A stretch of DNA of 62,321 nt from Planctomycetota bacterium. Its GTDB lineage: Bacteria; Planctomycetota; UBA1135; UBA2386. The translations under genes were made by a program, and so were the position numbers. The stretch is taken from contig JALORC010000048.1 in assembly GCA_025459175.1 (NCBI GenBank), positions 1-62,321 of the forward strand, read 5' to 3'. Positions 8,692-18,144 of the stretch are shown one piece after another (the first letter of the stretch is position 1; every line of letters begins with the position of its first letter). The notes below the pieces were generated by a model that was given only the letters and a program-made list of their open reading frames with translations, was not told where the DNA came from and ran no database searches.

Positions 8692-9741
8692 TCAGGCCAG
8701 CTGCAGCGCCGCCAGCCGGTTGCGCAGGGCCTCACCGCCGCCGTCGAGCACCTCGAACGTCTTGCCGTCGCGGTAGTGTCGCTCGACGTGGTACTCGACC
8801 GTGTAGCCGAACCCACCGTGGATCTGGATCGCCTCGTCGGCGGCCAGCACCATCGCGTCGACCGCGGCGAGGCGGGCCGCGATCGCGGCCTCGGTCGCAT
8901 CCTGGCCCAGATCGGCGAGCCGCGCCGCGTGCCAGACCAGGTGCCGAGCCGCATCGACCGCGCGGCGCGACTCCACCAGCTTGCGCTGCACGGCCTCCTG
9001 CACCAGCAGCGGCTTGCCGAACGCGATGCGTTCGCCGGCGTGCTTCCGGGCCGCCTGGATCGAACCGTGGCCGCCGCCGACCGCGGCCGCTGCCGTGCCG
9101 ATCCAGCCGACCAGCTGGCCCCGCGCGATCGCGGCCTGCGCCGCGTCGCCGCGCGCGACCACGGTCGCCGCCGCACCGTCGAACGCCACCGCCGCGCAAC
9201 CCGCGCTGGCGAGGCCCAGCGCGCGCAACGGCGTCGCCTGGTGGCCACCGGTCGCGACCACGAGCACCGGCACGCCGTTCTCGGTGGCGGCGATCACGAA
9301 CAACCCGGCGGCGGTGCCCGCGGTCAGCAGCCGCGCGCGGCCGGCGAGCTTGCCACCCGCAAGGACCAACCCGTGCTCGGGTCCGACGAAGGCGATCAGC
9401 TCGCTGCCGGTCATGGCCACCTCGAGCTGCGGGGCAGCCGCAGCCTCGAGGGCCGCGGCCGCTTGCACCTGAACGAGGAACAGTCGCGCCAACGAGGCGC
9501 TGTGCACGCCGATCGTCTCGAGGGCGGCGGCGAACGGCAGCAGGCCCATGCCGGCCCCGCCGGCCGCCTCCGCGACCGACAATCCGAACACGCCCAGCTC
9601 GGCCAATTGGTCGAACTGCTCGCGGGCGAGCTGCCGGTGCTCGTCGAGTTCCTGGGCCTTCGGGGCGACCACGTCCGCGGTGAACTTGCGGACGGTGTCC
9701 AAGATCATGTCCTGGTCTTCGGTCAGCTGCAGGTTGTGCAT
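8692..9741 (-). CDS. Acyl-CoA dehydrogenase-like protein lacking the catalytic Glu
   Basis: 349 residues with acyl-CoA dehydrogenase architecture: an N-terminal helical domain from TEDQDMILDTVRKF, a short middle beta domain, and a C-terminal helical domain with QIHGGFGYTVEY and ERHYRDGK. Where the family has YEG with the catalytic Glu, this protein has LDG (Asp333), and much of the middle domain is Ala/Gly-rich and poorly conserved. It may have low activity, altered chain specificity, or a non-enzymatic partner role for the canonical paralogue two genes upstream. The start ATG at 9741 has a GGAG site. It is the last gene of the acyl-CoA operon, 16 bases after sppA. Confidence 0.78.
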   Translation of the reverse strand: MHNLQLTEDQDMILDTVRKFTADVVAPKAQELDEHRQLAREQFDQLAELGVFGLSVAEAAGGAGMGLLPFAAALETIGVHSASLARLFLVQVQAAAALEAAAAPQLEVAMTGSELIAFVGPEHGLVLAGGKLAGRARLLTAGTAAGLFVIAATENGVPVLVVATGGHQATPLRALGLASAGCAAVAFDGAAATVVARGDAAQAAIARGQLVGWIGTAAAAVGGGHGSIQAARKHAGERIAFGKPLLVQEAVQRKLVESRRAVDAARHLVWHAARLADLGQDATEAAIAARLAAVDAMVLAADEAIQIHGGFGYTVEYHVERHYRDGKTFEVLDGGGEALRNRLAALQLA

Positions 9742-9757
9742 GCGATCTCCAAGCCGG

Positions 9758-10864
9758 TCAGCGGCCTCCCTGCCACCAGTAGAGGAATCTGGGACCGGTC
9801 GACGAAGTGAGTAGATCCGTGAGGTTGGCGGCGGCGGGGCGCGCGGCGGTCGAACCACCGAACAGCAGGTCCCCGAAGCCCGCTCGCCGGCGCGCTTCGA
9901 CGATGTCGACCGACTTGCTCAGCTTCTGGCGGAACCAGGTCACCGCGAGTTCGTGGTCGCCGATGTCGTCGACGAGGCCGAGCGCCTTGGCTTGCGCACC
10001 GGTGTAGACGGCGCCGGTGGCGGCTTTCAGCACGCCGTCGCGATCGAGCCCGGGCCGGCCCTCGTCGACGATGTCGACGAACTGATCGAACAGCTCGTCG
10101 ACGATCGACGTCAGCATGGCCTGCTCGGCCGGCTGCATCGGCCGCGTCGGCGACAGCATGTCCTTGTAGGGCGTGCGATCGGACTTGATCGCGACCTGCT
10201 CGACGCCGAACCGCTTGGCGGCCTCGCTGAAGTTCCAGGCGCTCATGATCACGCCGATGCTGCCGGTGATCGTCGAGCGGCGCGCGACGATGTGCTCGGT
10301 CGCCGCGGCGATGTAGTAGCCACCCGACGCGGCGATGTCGCCGAACAGCGTCATCACCGGCTTGCCGGGATGCTCGCGGCGGAAGCGACGGATCGCCTGG
10401 TACATCTCGTCGGAGTCGGTGACCCCACCACCCGGTGAGTCGACGTAGAGCAGCACGCCGACCACGGTGTCGTCGGTGGCGGCCCGGCGCAGGCCTCGCA
10501 CGAGCTGCGAAACCGAACCGCCGGCGGCGCCGAGCACCGGACTGCCCGACTCGGCGATCGCGCCGCGCACGGCGATCTGCAGCACCTTGTCGCGGCTGCC
10601 GCGCTCGCCGGCCACGTGCACCTCGTCGTAGGCGCCACCGTCGGCGTCGCCACCGAGACCGGCGCCGAGGCTGCCGACGCTGAGCAGCAACAACAGCACG
10701 TTGAGACCGGCCGAGGCGATCAGCAGGATGCCGAGGAAGATCGCGACGAAGAACGCGACGCCCTTGCCCTCGCGCGGTGCGGGCGCCGGACCGGGCCAGG
10801 ACGCGGGCCACTGCGGGGCCTGCGGCGGCACTCCGGGGGGCGGATTCGGGGGCAGTGAGCTCAT
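9758..10864 (-). CDS. sppA: Signal peptide peptidase SppA (S49 family)
   Basis: 368 residues: a Pro-rich cytoplasmic head, one membrane segment (about 36-62), then a single S49 protease domain. This is the short Bacillus/archaeal type rather than the double-length E. coli type. The nucleophile is Ser180 in DIAASGGYY and the general base is probably Lys234 in YKDML; their 54-residue spacing matches the 52 of the Bacillus enzyme. Family members clear cleaved signal peptides in the membrane. Its ATG overlaps the stop of the upstream acyl-CoA dehydrogenase (ATGA), so it is translationally coupled to a fatty-acid operon, which is an unusual setting. Confidence 0.87.
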   Translation of the reverse strand: MSSLPPNPPPGVPPQAPQWPASWPGPAPAPREGKGVAFFVAIFLGILLIASAGLNVLLLLLSVGSLGAGLGGDADGGAYDEVHVAGERGSRDKVLQIAVRGAIAESGSPVLGAAGGSVSQLVRGLRRAATDDTVVGVLLYVDSPGGGVTDSDEMYQAIRRFRREHPGKPVMTLFGDIAASGGYYIAAATEHIVARRSTITGSIGVIMSAWNFSEAAKRFGVEQVAIKSDRTPYKDMLSPTRPMQPAEQAMLTSIVDELFDQFVDIVDEGRPGLDRDGVLKAATGAVYTGAQAKALGLVDDIGDHELAVTWFRQKLSKSVDIVEARRRAGFGDLLFGGSTAARPAAANLTDLLTSSTGPRFLYWWQGGR

Positions 10865-12036
10865 GCCGGGGCCACGAGTCCGCGGGCGATCACGAGCCGC
10901 TGGATGTCGGTCGCGCCTTCGTAGATCTCGGTGATGCGCGCGTCGCGCAGCAGGCGCTCGGCCGGGTTGGTGCCATCGGCACCGGCGAGGCCGAGGATCG
11001 ACACCGCGGCGCGCGCCGCGCGGTTGGCGAGCCGCGACGCACACGACTTCGCCATCGCCGCCTCGGTGCTGCAGCGCACGCCCTGATCGCGCAGGATCGC
11101 CGCCCGCCAGGTCAAGAAGCGGTAGGCGTCGAGGTCGGCCGCCAGGTCGGCGAGCATCCACTGGTCGGGCTGCGACGACGTCGAGCGGCCCTTCGGGTCG
11201 ACCTGCGCGGCGAGGTGGTCGCGGATCATCTCGACCGCGGCGCGGGCGATACCGAGCGACTGCGAGGCGATGCCGAGGCGCCCGCCGTCGAGCGTGTCGA
11301 GCGCGATCGTGAAGCCCTGGCCCTCCTGGGCGATCAGGCAATCGGCGGGGACCTTGACGTTCTCGCAGACGATCTCGGTGGTCGGCGAGCCGCGCAGGCC
11401 GAGCTTGCGCTCCTTCTTGCCGACTCCGACCCCGGGCCAGTCGCGCTCGACGACGAACGCCGAGATGCCCTTCACGCGGTCGGGGCCGGTGCGGGCGAAG
11501 ATCACGAACAGCTTCGCCTCGCTGCCGGTCGTGATCCACAGCTTGGCGCCGTTCATCACGTAGTGGTTGCCCTCGCGTTTGGCCTCGCAGCGCAGCGCCG
11601 CCGCGTCCGAACCGGAGAAGGCCTCGCTGAGGCAATAGGCACCGAGCCACTCGCCGGTGACCAGCTTCGGGAACCAGCGGCGCTTCTGCGCCTCGTTGCA
11701 CCACTTGCCGAGCAGCGAGTTGACCAGCGAGTTGTGCACGCTGATGGTCACCCCGGTCGACACGCAGACCGCGTTGATCTCCTCCAGCATCACGCAGCTG
11801 GCGAGATTGCCCATCGCGGTGCCACCGTGTTCCTTGGCCACCGTGGTGCGCAACAGACCGAGCTTCGCCGCGGCCTCGACCGCATCGCGCGGGAACTTCG
11901 TCTCCGCGTCGTAGCGGGCCGCGTTGCCGAGGTGCTTCTGCGTGTAGTCGCGGACGAAGCTGCGGAAGGTCTGCAGCTCCGGCGTGAGCTGGAAGTCGGG
12001 AACCTGGATCGGCGACGAAGTCATGAGGCTGGTCAT
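10861..12036 (-). CDS. Short-chain acyl-CoA dehydrogenase
   Basis: 391-residue FAD enzyme oxidising acyl-CoA to trans-2-enoyl-CoA. All landmarks are present: the substrate/flavin segment with CLSEAFSGSD and WITTGSEAK in the middle domain, LDGGRLGIASQSLGIA, and the catalytic base Glu373 in IYEGATDIQR. The sequence is closest in feel to butyryl/short-chain enzymes. It is 27 bases downstream of the 3-hydroxyacyl-CoA dehydrogenase and overlaps sppA, so it belongs to the same operon. No electron-transfer flavoprotein genes are present nearby. Confidence 0.88.
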   Translation of the reverse strand: MTSLMTSSPIQVPDFQLTPELQTFRSFVRDYTQKHLGNAARYDAETKFPRDAVEAAAKLGLLRTTVAKEHGGTAMGNLASCVMLEEINAVCVSTGVTISVHNSLVNSLLGKWCNEAQKRRWFPKLVTGEWLGAYCLSEAFSGSDAAALRCEAKREGNHYVMNGAKLWITTGSEAKLFVIFARTGPDRVKGISAFVVERDWPGVGVGKKERKLGLRGSPTTEIVCENVKVPADCLIAQEGQGFTIALDTLDGGRLGIASQSLGIARAAVEMIRDHLAAQVDPKGRSTSSQPDQWMLADLAADLDAYRFLTWRAAILRDQGVRCSTEAAMAKSCASRLANRAARAAVSILGLAGADGTNPAERLLRDARITEIYEGATDIQRLVIARGLVAPA

Positions 12037-12063
12037 CGTGGGGACCGGGTGGAAGGACGCGGA

Positions 12064-12924
<861 letters not shown>

Positions 12925-12977
12925 CGGACGATCGGTAGCTTGGATTCGTGGACGGGAAGCGGGTCAGGAACGGAACA

Positions 12978-14162
12978 TCACAGGCGCTCGACGCCGAGCA
13001 CGACGGCGTTGCCGCCGCCGAGGCACAGCCCGGCCGCACCGCGGGTCTTGCCATGGCGCTGCAACGCGTGCAACAAGGTCACCAGCACGCGGGCGCCCGA
13101 GCAGCCGATCGGATGGCCGAGCGCCACCGCGCCGCCGTGCACGTTCCACTTGCCGGCGTCGATCTCGAGCTGGCGCTGCAGCGCGACCATCTGCACCGAG
13201 AACGCCTCGTTCATCTCGACCAGGTCGAAGTCGGCCGGGCTGCACTTCAGCAGCGCGCACAGCTTCTTGGTCGCGACCTCGGGCGCCATCATGACCCACT
13301 CCGGCGCGAGACCGCCGGTGGCGTAGCCGGTGATGCGCGCCAGCGGCTGCAGGCCGTGCGCCTTGGCCCAATCCTCGTCGCAGACGACCAGCGCCGCGGC
13401 GCCGTCGTTGATGGTGCTGGCGTTGCCCGCGGTGACGGTGCCGCCGTCGGGCTGGAACGCCGGCCGTAGCTTGGCCAGCGTCTCGGCGCTGGTGTCGCCG
13501 CGCGGTCCCTCGTCCTGCTTGACGACGATCGGGTCGCCCTTCTTCTGCTTGATCTCGACCGCGAACAGCTCGGCGTCGAACGCGCCGGCCTTCTGAGCGG
13601 CGACCGCCCGGCGGTGGCTCTCGGCAGCGTAGGCATCCTGCTCGGCGCGGGTGATGCCGTACTTCTTGGCCACCAGTTCGGCGGTGTTGCCCATGTGGAA
13701 GTTGTTGTAATGGTCCCACAGGCCGTCCCACACGATGCCGTCGAGCGCCTGCGTGTGGCCCAGCCGGGCGCCACCGCGCGCGGTCGGCAGGTAGTACGGC
13801 GTGTTCGACATCGACTCCATGCCGCCCGCCACCGCGACCTTGAGGTCGCCGGCCTTGATCGCCTGGGCGGCCAGCATCACGGTCTTGAGGCCCGAGCCAC
13901 ACACCTTGTTGATCGTCACCGCCGCGGCGGCGTCCGGGATCCCCGCGGCGCGCAGCGCCTGCCGGGCCGGGTTCTGGCCGAGGCCGGCCTGCAGCACGTT
14001 GCCCATCAGCACCTCCTCGACCTCGGCGGCCGGCACCTTCGACCGACGCAGCGCCTCGGCGACCGCGAGGCCGCCCAGCTGGGGCGCCGAGAACGAGGCC
14101 AGTGCCCCTTGGAACTTGCCGATCGCGGTGCGGCACGCGGAGACGATCACGGGACGGCCCAT
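12978..14162 (-). CDS. atoB: Acetyl-CoA C-acetyltransferase (thiolase)
   Basis: 394-residue thiolase catalysing reversible condensation or cleavage of acetoacetyl-CoA. The active-site set is complete: Cys88 in NKVCGSG, His350 in GHPIGCSG, and Cys380 in GLCLGGG. Length and spacing match biosynthetic-type thiolases such as PhaA/AtoB. It is the first gene of the leftward acyl-CoA operon, 53 bases upstream of the 3-hydroxyacyl-CoA dehydrogenase. Physiological direction (short-chain beta-oxidation or synthesis) cannot be decided from sequence. Confidence 0.92.
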   Translation of the reverse strand: MGRPVIVSACRTAIGKFQGALASFSAPQLGGLAVAEALRRSKVPAAEVEEVLMGNVLQAGLGQNPARQALRAAGIPDAAAAVTINKVCGSGLKTVMLAAQAIKAGDLKVAVAGGMESMSNTPYYLPTARGGARLGHTQALDGIVWDGLWDHYNNFHMGNTAELVAKKYGITRAEQDAYAAESHRRAVAAQKAGAFDAELFAVEIKQKKGDPIVVKQDEGPRGDTSAETLAKLRPAFQPDGGTVTAGNASTINDGAAALVVCDEDWAKAHGLQPLARITGYATGGLAPEWVMMAPEVATKKLCALLKCSPADFDLVEMNEAFSVQMVALQRQLEIDAGKWNVHGGAVALGHPIGCSGARVLVTLLHALQRHGKTRGAAGLCLGGGNAVVLGVERL

Positions 14163-14324
14163 CGGAATGCTCTTGCTGGTCGGGTTGGGGACGTGCGGAC
14201 AACGCCGCCCAGGTCACGGAATGTCGTCCGACCTGGCTTGCGGGGCGAACATCCTAGGCGGCCGACTGTGCGGGAGCCATGGCAAGCTCCGTCCGAGCCG
14301 GGACGGCCGTCAGCGGGGCGGCCG

Positions 14325-14380
14325 GAAAAAGCGAGCGGCCGGCCCGACTCATCGTCGGCCGGCCGCTGTCCCTGCGGAAC
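14325..14380 (-). terminator. Rho-independent terminator, copy 2
   Basis: Second identical hairpin and T5 run directly behind the first, a back-up stop between tRNA-Ala and the thiolase operon 160 bases further on. Confidence 0.8.
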
Positions 14381-14436
14381 GAAAAAGCGAGCGGCCGGCC
14401 CGACTCATCGTCGGCCGGCCGCTGTCCCTGCGGAAC
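14381..14436 (-). terminator. Rho-independent terminator, copy 1 (tRNA-proximal)
   Basis: First hairpin met by RNA polymerase leaving the tRNA-Ala gene: a 14-bp GC stem with one bulge, a five-base loop and a trailing T5 run. It should stop tRNA transcripts before the thiolase operon. Confidence 0.8.
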
Positions 14437-14512
14437 TGGTGGAGTCGAGGGGAGTCGAACCCCTGACCTACGCATTGCGAACGCGTCGCTCTACCAACTG
14501 AGCTACGACCCC
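14437..14512 (-). tRNA. tRNA-Ala (anticodon CGC)
   Basis: 76 bases including an encoded CCA. Acceptor arms GGGGTCG and CGACTCC pair with a G-U at the third pair, the classic alanine identity element. The D stem is GCTC/GAGC; the anticodon stem is ACGCG/TGCGT with loop TTCGCAA, giving anticodon CGC for codon GCG. The T stem AGGGG/CCCCT encloses TTCGACT. Confidence 0.95.
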
Positions 14513-14534
14513 GCAGCGATTGGGGGCCGACAGG

Positions 14535-15704
14535 CTAGCGACCGACCGCCGACACGTAAAGAGTCTGGTTGCGCATCGTCGCGTGTTTCTGCGAGTCGAG
14601 CTGCAACCGGCCAGGCCGGGGCCGCCCGGTGGTCGCAAAGCCGGGGATGCGCTCCCGCTCGGGCAGGAACGCCCAGTCCCCGGCAGCGTGCAGGCGGTGC
14701 CGCCCCCCCAGCACGCTGACGCCGTGGCCGAGAACCAAGGGACCGGCAACCCGTCCGTCGACCAGCAGGTGCAACTGCCCCCCGACCACCAGCGAGCCGG
14801 CGAAATCGATTCCTGACGCGTCTTGGCGCAACCCGAAGTAGACGCTGCCACCGCCCTCGACCGGGCCGCGGAAACGTTCGGCACCGAGCAACCGATCCCC
14901 CGGGCCAAACTGTCCGTCCCCTTCGCAGTCGACAAACGCCACCGCGTCGGCGGACGGCCGGGCGACGACGACCAACCGACCCGGGCCGGTGGTTCGCACG
15001 GAGCGGCCCAGGTAGAGATTGCCCACCACCACGATGGTCAGGTCGCGAGGCAACTCGACCACGAGCGGCGCCCCACCCGGCTCCACCCAGAGGTGCCCGG
15101 TCACCACCAGCACCTGCGTGGCGACGTCCAGCTTGGCCGCGACGCGGCCTGCGGCGAGCACGAAATCGTCCTGGTCGGTGCCGACGGCTCGGTGCAACAG
15201 CGCGATGCCGCGGTCGCGCTGCAGTGCCGCGCAGACACCGGGTCGGGAGGCCCGCTCCACCGCCGCGGCATCGAGCTGCGGCCAGGCTTCCGTTCCGAGC
15301 GTTGCCGGAGTCTGGACGAACACACCGGAGGCGGGCTCTCGCACCGTGGCGGCGCGGCCGAATGCGGCCGGCCCGGCCCCGGGCAGCTCGTCGGCCACGA
15401 AGCGCAACCGGCTGGTCGCCGGCGCGACCAACTCCACCGACCAGCCGCCGGGCTCACGCTCCACTCGCACCCCGTCGACGATGGACGCGGCTTCGTCGCC
15501 GTGACGCCGAGCCAACGCCGCCTCGGCCATCACCTGCGAGCGTGCCACGGCCACCTGCTGCCGGAGCCGCTCCGCTCGCTGCAACACCGCGGCAACGTCA
15601 TGCAGCAGCTCCACCCCCACCACCAAGGCGGTCGCCGTCGCCAACAACAGCGGCGAGACGGACAGACGCCACCAGCCGGCGGCCGGACGACGGCGCACGA
15701 TCAT
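14535..15704 (-). CDS. Membrane-anchored protein with beta-repeat-like C-terminal region, unknown
   Basis: 389 residues. One N-terminal membrane segment (about 14-32) is followed by a short helical stretch with coiled-coil character (35-70), then a long Val/Gly/Leu-rich region in which short hydrophobic strands alternate with glycines (for example [17 protein letters not shown]). That pattern is seen in bactofilin-like or PilX-like beta-helical proteins. No family is firmly recognised. It is the third gene of an operon with two other membrane proteins, overlapping the previous gene by four bases. By analogy with prepilin operons it could be an envelope-assembly component, which is inference. 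Confidence 0.6.
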   Translation of the reverse strand: MIVRRRPAAGWWRLSVSPLLLATATALVVGVELLHDVAAVLQRAERLRQQVAVARSQVMAEAALARRHGDEAASIVDGVRVEREPGGWSVELVAPATSRLRFVADELPGAGPAAFGRAATVREPASGVFVQTPATLGTEAWPQLDAAAVERASRPGVCAALQRDRGIALLHRAVGTDQDDFVLAAGRVAAKLDVATQVLVVTGHLWVEPGGAPLVVELPRDLTIVVVGNLYLGRSVRTTGPGRLVVVARPSADAVAFVDCEGDGQFGPGDRLLGAERFRGPVEGGGSVYFGLRQDASGIDFAGSLVVGGQLHLLVDGRVAGPLVLGHGVSVLGGRHRLHAAGDWAFLPERERIPGFATTGRPRPGRLQLDSQKHATMRNQTLYVSAVGR

Positions 15705-16015
15705 GGTCGGGATCCCGGGTCGGTCTGCGAACGGAGTTCGAGGTGCAGGAGGCCACGGGTCTCGCTGCCCACCAGGCGCTCCCCCGGGAACAGGCCGTCG
15801 AGCATCCCGCACGCGGTATCGGCGGCGGCGCCGAGCGGCACACCGGACGCCAACAGCACTTCGAACTGTGCGAGCTGGTCGCCGCGGCGCTCGCATTCCT
15901 CGTGCAGCGTGTCGACCTGGAAGCGCAACAGCGACGACGCGACCGCGACGAACAAGATCAGCACGAGGGCGCCGAGGCCATCGAGCCCGGCAGGTGGCTT
16001 CCTGGTCACGGGCAA
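15701..16015 (-). CDS. 104-residue single-pass membrane protein, unknown
   Basis: One hydrophobic segment near the N-terminus (about 12-30, GLGALVLILFVAVASSLL) is followed by an acidic and basic helical stretch (VDTLHEECERRGDQLAQFE) and a soluble tail. Pseudopilin-like in size and topology, but without the Gly|Phe-x4-Glu processing site. It overlaps the upstream HAMP gene by 10 bases and the downstream gene by four, so translation is coupled. Function unknown. Confidence 0.6.
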   Translation of the reverse strand: MPVTRKPPAGLDGLGALVLILFVAVASSLLRFQVDTLHEECERRGDQLAQFEVLLASGVPLGAAADTACGMLDGLFPGERLVGSETRGLLHLELRSQTDPGSRP

Positions 16016-16491
16016 GCCTCCTCACCGACGCCGGCATCCACCTCGACCACATCGCCGCCGGTGCGGGTCCCGACCGGCGGATTCGCGTTCAGCCAGTCCA
16101 GCAACTCGTTGCACTCGTGCGCCAGACCGCCGAGCAGGTCGCCACGCCGCAGCGTGATCCGGAAGCCGAGGTCACCGGCCCGAATCCGGCGCAGAGCCCG
16201 GCGCAATCGCCACTCCGGACCGGCGATCCGATGGGCCAGGCGCAGCGACTGCAACAGGACCACGGCGATGCAGGCCGCGAAGAAGCCGACGATCGCGAGC
16301 CAGAACCCACCGCTGCCGACATCCACCGGACGACCGGCCGCGGCATCCCCGAGCAGGGAATGGCAATAGACCACCAGGGCTCCGAAGCCCACGCACATGA
16401 CCAGAGCCGGCAGCAGCAGCACGATGCGGAGCAGGCGACCACCCAATGGCATGGTGCCCTGCCTGCGTTCCGATGCTCGAGCGATGCTCAT
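16006..16491 (-). CDS. Two-helix HAMP-domain membrane protein
   Basis: 161 residues with two membrane segments (about 21-45 and 66-86) and a HAMP linker right after the second (AHRIAGPEWRLRRALRRI, then RRGDLLGGLAHECN). It has no kinase, cyclase or methyl-accepting output domain, so it is a bare HAMP module. A second HAMP protein at 32601-33272 shares the HRIAGP hinge and layout and also sits beside prepilin-type genes. It leads a three-gene leftward operon. It could relay a periplasmic signal to a partner in the membrane, which is inferred from architecture only. Confidence 0.7.
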   Translation of the reverse strand: MSIARASERRQGTMPLGGRLLRIVLLLPALVMCVGFGALVVYCHSLLGDAAAGRPVDVGSGGFWLAIVGFFAACIAVVLLQSLRLAHRIAGPEWRLRRALRRIRAGDLGFRITLRRGDLLGGLAHECNELLDWLNANPPVGTRTGGDVVEVDAGVGEEACP

Positions 16492-16681
16492 GCGCGAATG
16501 TCCCCTGGCAACTCATGGCAGCGATGCATGTCACGACGGTCGCTGTCCAAGGCGGTTTCGGCTCGGATCGACCTGTCGTTGAGAAGACGGGCTCCGCTCC
16601 GTCTCGCAGTTGGACACAAGAACGACGGGGGTGCGTGCCGATGAACGGAGAGTTCCGCACGGCGCGAACGTGAACACCAAC

Positions 16682-17497
16682 ATGGTCGAGCAATCGAATC
16701 CGAACGAGAAGTCCGGCAAGCACGCGACGATCTTCGCGGTCACCTCGGGAAAGGGCGGCGTCGGCAAGACATCGCTGTCGGTCAACCTCGCCTGTGAATT
16801 CAGTCGCCGTGGTTACCGCACGATCATCGTCGACACCGATCTGGGTCTGGCCAATGCCCACATCATCGCCGGCATCAAGCCGGCGAAGACGCTGTCGGAC
16901 TACATCGACGGCAAGGCCGAGCTGTCCCAGATCATCGAGACCGGGCCGAGCAAGGTGAAGTTCATCAGCGGCGGCAGCGGCGTGCGCGAGATGGCGAACC
17001 TGGACGACAACGGCCGCGCCCGCATCTGCGTGGCGATCGAGGAGTTGGCGCCGTTCTGCGATGTCATCATCCTGGACACCGGCGCCGGTGTGTCGAAGGG
17101 CGTGACGGACTTCGTCAGCCTCGCCGACCACACCATCCTGGTGACGACGAGCAACTTCGCGGCCATCGCCGACGCCTATGGCATCGTCAAGGTCGTGGTG
17201 CAGGAAGGCTACGACAAGCCGATCCACTGCGTGGTCAACCGCGTGCGCTCGCCCGAGGAAGCCGAACAGGTGTTCTTGAAGCTCAAGGGCTGCACCGAGC
17301 GCTTTTTGGGGTTCGACCTCAACTGGCTCGGTCTGCTGCCGGAAGATAGCTCCGTTGAGGGCGCCGTTCTGAAGCGCGCGCCGTTCAGCGAAGTCTTCCC
17401 CGGCAGCGTCGCCGCGCGCTACCTCGCGAAGCTGGTCTCCGGTCTCGAACGATATGTCGGGACCCCGAAGCCAGCGCCGCAGGCCGCGAAGAACTGA
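16682..17497 (+). CDS. FlhG/YlxH-type MinD-family ATPase
   Basis: 271-residue P-loop ATPase of the MinD/ParA superfamily. The deviant Walker A motif is KGGVGKTS (residues 24-31, with signature and catalytic lysines), the switch I region has VDTDLGLANAHI, and Walker B is VIILDTGAGVS. The DLGLAN signature is typical of FlhG/YlxH, which sets flagellar number or placement. No flagellar gene is nearby, so it may position pili or another polar complex. The start is uncertain: ATG 16682 is adopted, with an in-frame ATG at 16610 and a GTG at 16670 as alternatives. An HU-family gene follows after 74 bases on the same strand. Confidence 0.85.
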   Translation: MVEQSNPNEKSGKHATIFAVTSGKGGVGKTSLSVNLACEFSRRGYRTIIVDTDLGLANAHIIAGIKPAKTLSDYIDGKAELSQIIETGPSKVKFISGGSGVREMANLDDNGRARICVAIEELAPFCDVIILDTGAGVSKGVTDFVSLADHTILVTTSNFAAIADAYGIVKVVVQEGYDKPIHCVVNRVRSPEEAEQVFLKLKGCTERFLGFDLNWLGLLPEDSSVEGAVLKRAPFSEVFPGSVAARYLAKLVSGLERYVGTPKPAPQAAKN

Positions 17498-17571
17498 CGG
17501 GAAGAATTACGAGGGAAGGGCGAGCACCCGCTCGCTTGCAGGAGCCAACCGGGAAACAGGGGATATCGAGG

Positions 17572-18003
17572 ATGACCCGCACGACGAAGCAGGATGCGAC
17601 GGATCGCATGGATCAGGCGACGGGCAAGATGTCGGCTGCCGCCGAGGAAGCGTTCGGCCGGCAGGCCAACAAGGGGATCCTGGCGGACAAGGTCGCCGAG
17701 GAGCTCAATGTGCCACGAAGAACCGCCGCGCGCGTGCTCGACGCGGTGCTCGACGCCGTCAGCGATCTGCTGCGCGGTCGTGGCAAGGTCGCGGTGAAGG
17801 GCTTCGGCACCTTCGAACGCCGCATCCGCAAGGGCCGCGCCTACAAGCACCCGCTGACCGGTGAGAGCATCGACGTCGCCAACAAGGAGACGATCATCTT
17901 CAAGCCGAGCGATCAGCTGATCATCGAGACGCGCACCAACGCGGCCCCGCGCACCAAGCGCACGCCGGGCCTGCCGACCGACGACATCCTGTTCAAGGGC
18001 TGA
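17572..18003 (+). CDS. HU-family DNA-binding protein with terminal extensions
   Basis: 143 residues. The HU/IHF core (about 33-123) shows KGFGTFERRIRKGR and an arm ending at NKETIIFKPSDQL. Normal HU is about 90 residues. Here about 32 polar, Met/Gln/Ala-rich residues precede the core and a basic-then-acidic tail (RTKRTPGLPTDDILFKG) follows it. It is predicted to bend or coat DNA as a dimer. The start at 17572 has a weak purine-rich site; ATG 17536 would add 12 residues. It is transcribed behind the FlhG-like gene, so the two could be co-expressed. Confidence 0.85.
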   Translation: MTRTTKQDATDRMDQATGKMSAAAEEAFGRQANKGILADKVAEELNVPRRTAARVLDAVLDAVSDLLRGRGKVAVKGFGTFERRIRKGRAYKHPLTGESIDVANKETIIFKPSDQLIIETRTNAAPRTKRTPGLPTDDILFKG

Positions 18004-18035
18004 TCCCGGGAACCGTTTCGATGGTGTGCATGCAC

Positions 18036-18062
18036 GGGGGCCCCTGCTCAGCAGGGGCCCCC
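18036..18062 (+). terminator. 27-bp GC palindrome after the HU gene
   Basis: A perfect 13-base inverted repeat (GGGGGCCCCTGCT / AGCAGGGGCCCCC) around a single central base, 33 bases after the HU stop. No T-run follows, so it is a factor-assisted terminator or an mRNA 3' stabiliser. It is symmetric and could act in either direction. Confidence 0.55.
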
Positions 18063-18144
18063 GCTGCAATTCCAGGCGGCGATTCCCGGTCGTCGGCCCC
18101 TTCGGGCGTGACCACCGCGGCTTTGGCTGGCTATCCTCCCGCGC

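Larger units (their letters stand above)
14325..14436 (-). repeat. Exact tandem duplication of a 56-bp terminator unit
   Basis: Two identical 56-bp units, 14325-14380 and 14381-14436, abut each other immediately after the 3' end of the tRNA-Ala gene. Read on the minus strand, each unit holds a long GC stem (left arm AGCGGCCGGCCGAC, right arm its complement with one bulged base), a GATGA loop, and then CGC plus five Ts. Confidence 0.9.

Noticed and set aside
14325..14436. CRISPR-like direct repeats
   Set aside because: The two units abut with no spacer and each is a terminator hairpin with a T-run; no cas gene is present.
14437..16491. Genomic island integrated at tRNA-Ala
   Set aside because: No integrase, no repeat of the tRNA 3' end further on, and no composition shift.
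16682..18003. Plasmid-type ParA/ParB partition locus
   Set aside because: The ATPase carries FlhG features and the next gene is an HU protein, not ParB; no parS-like repeats seen.
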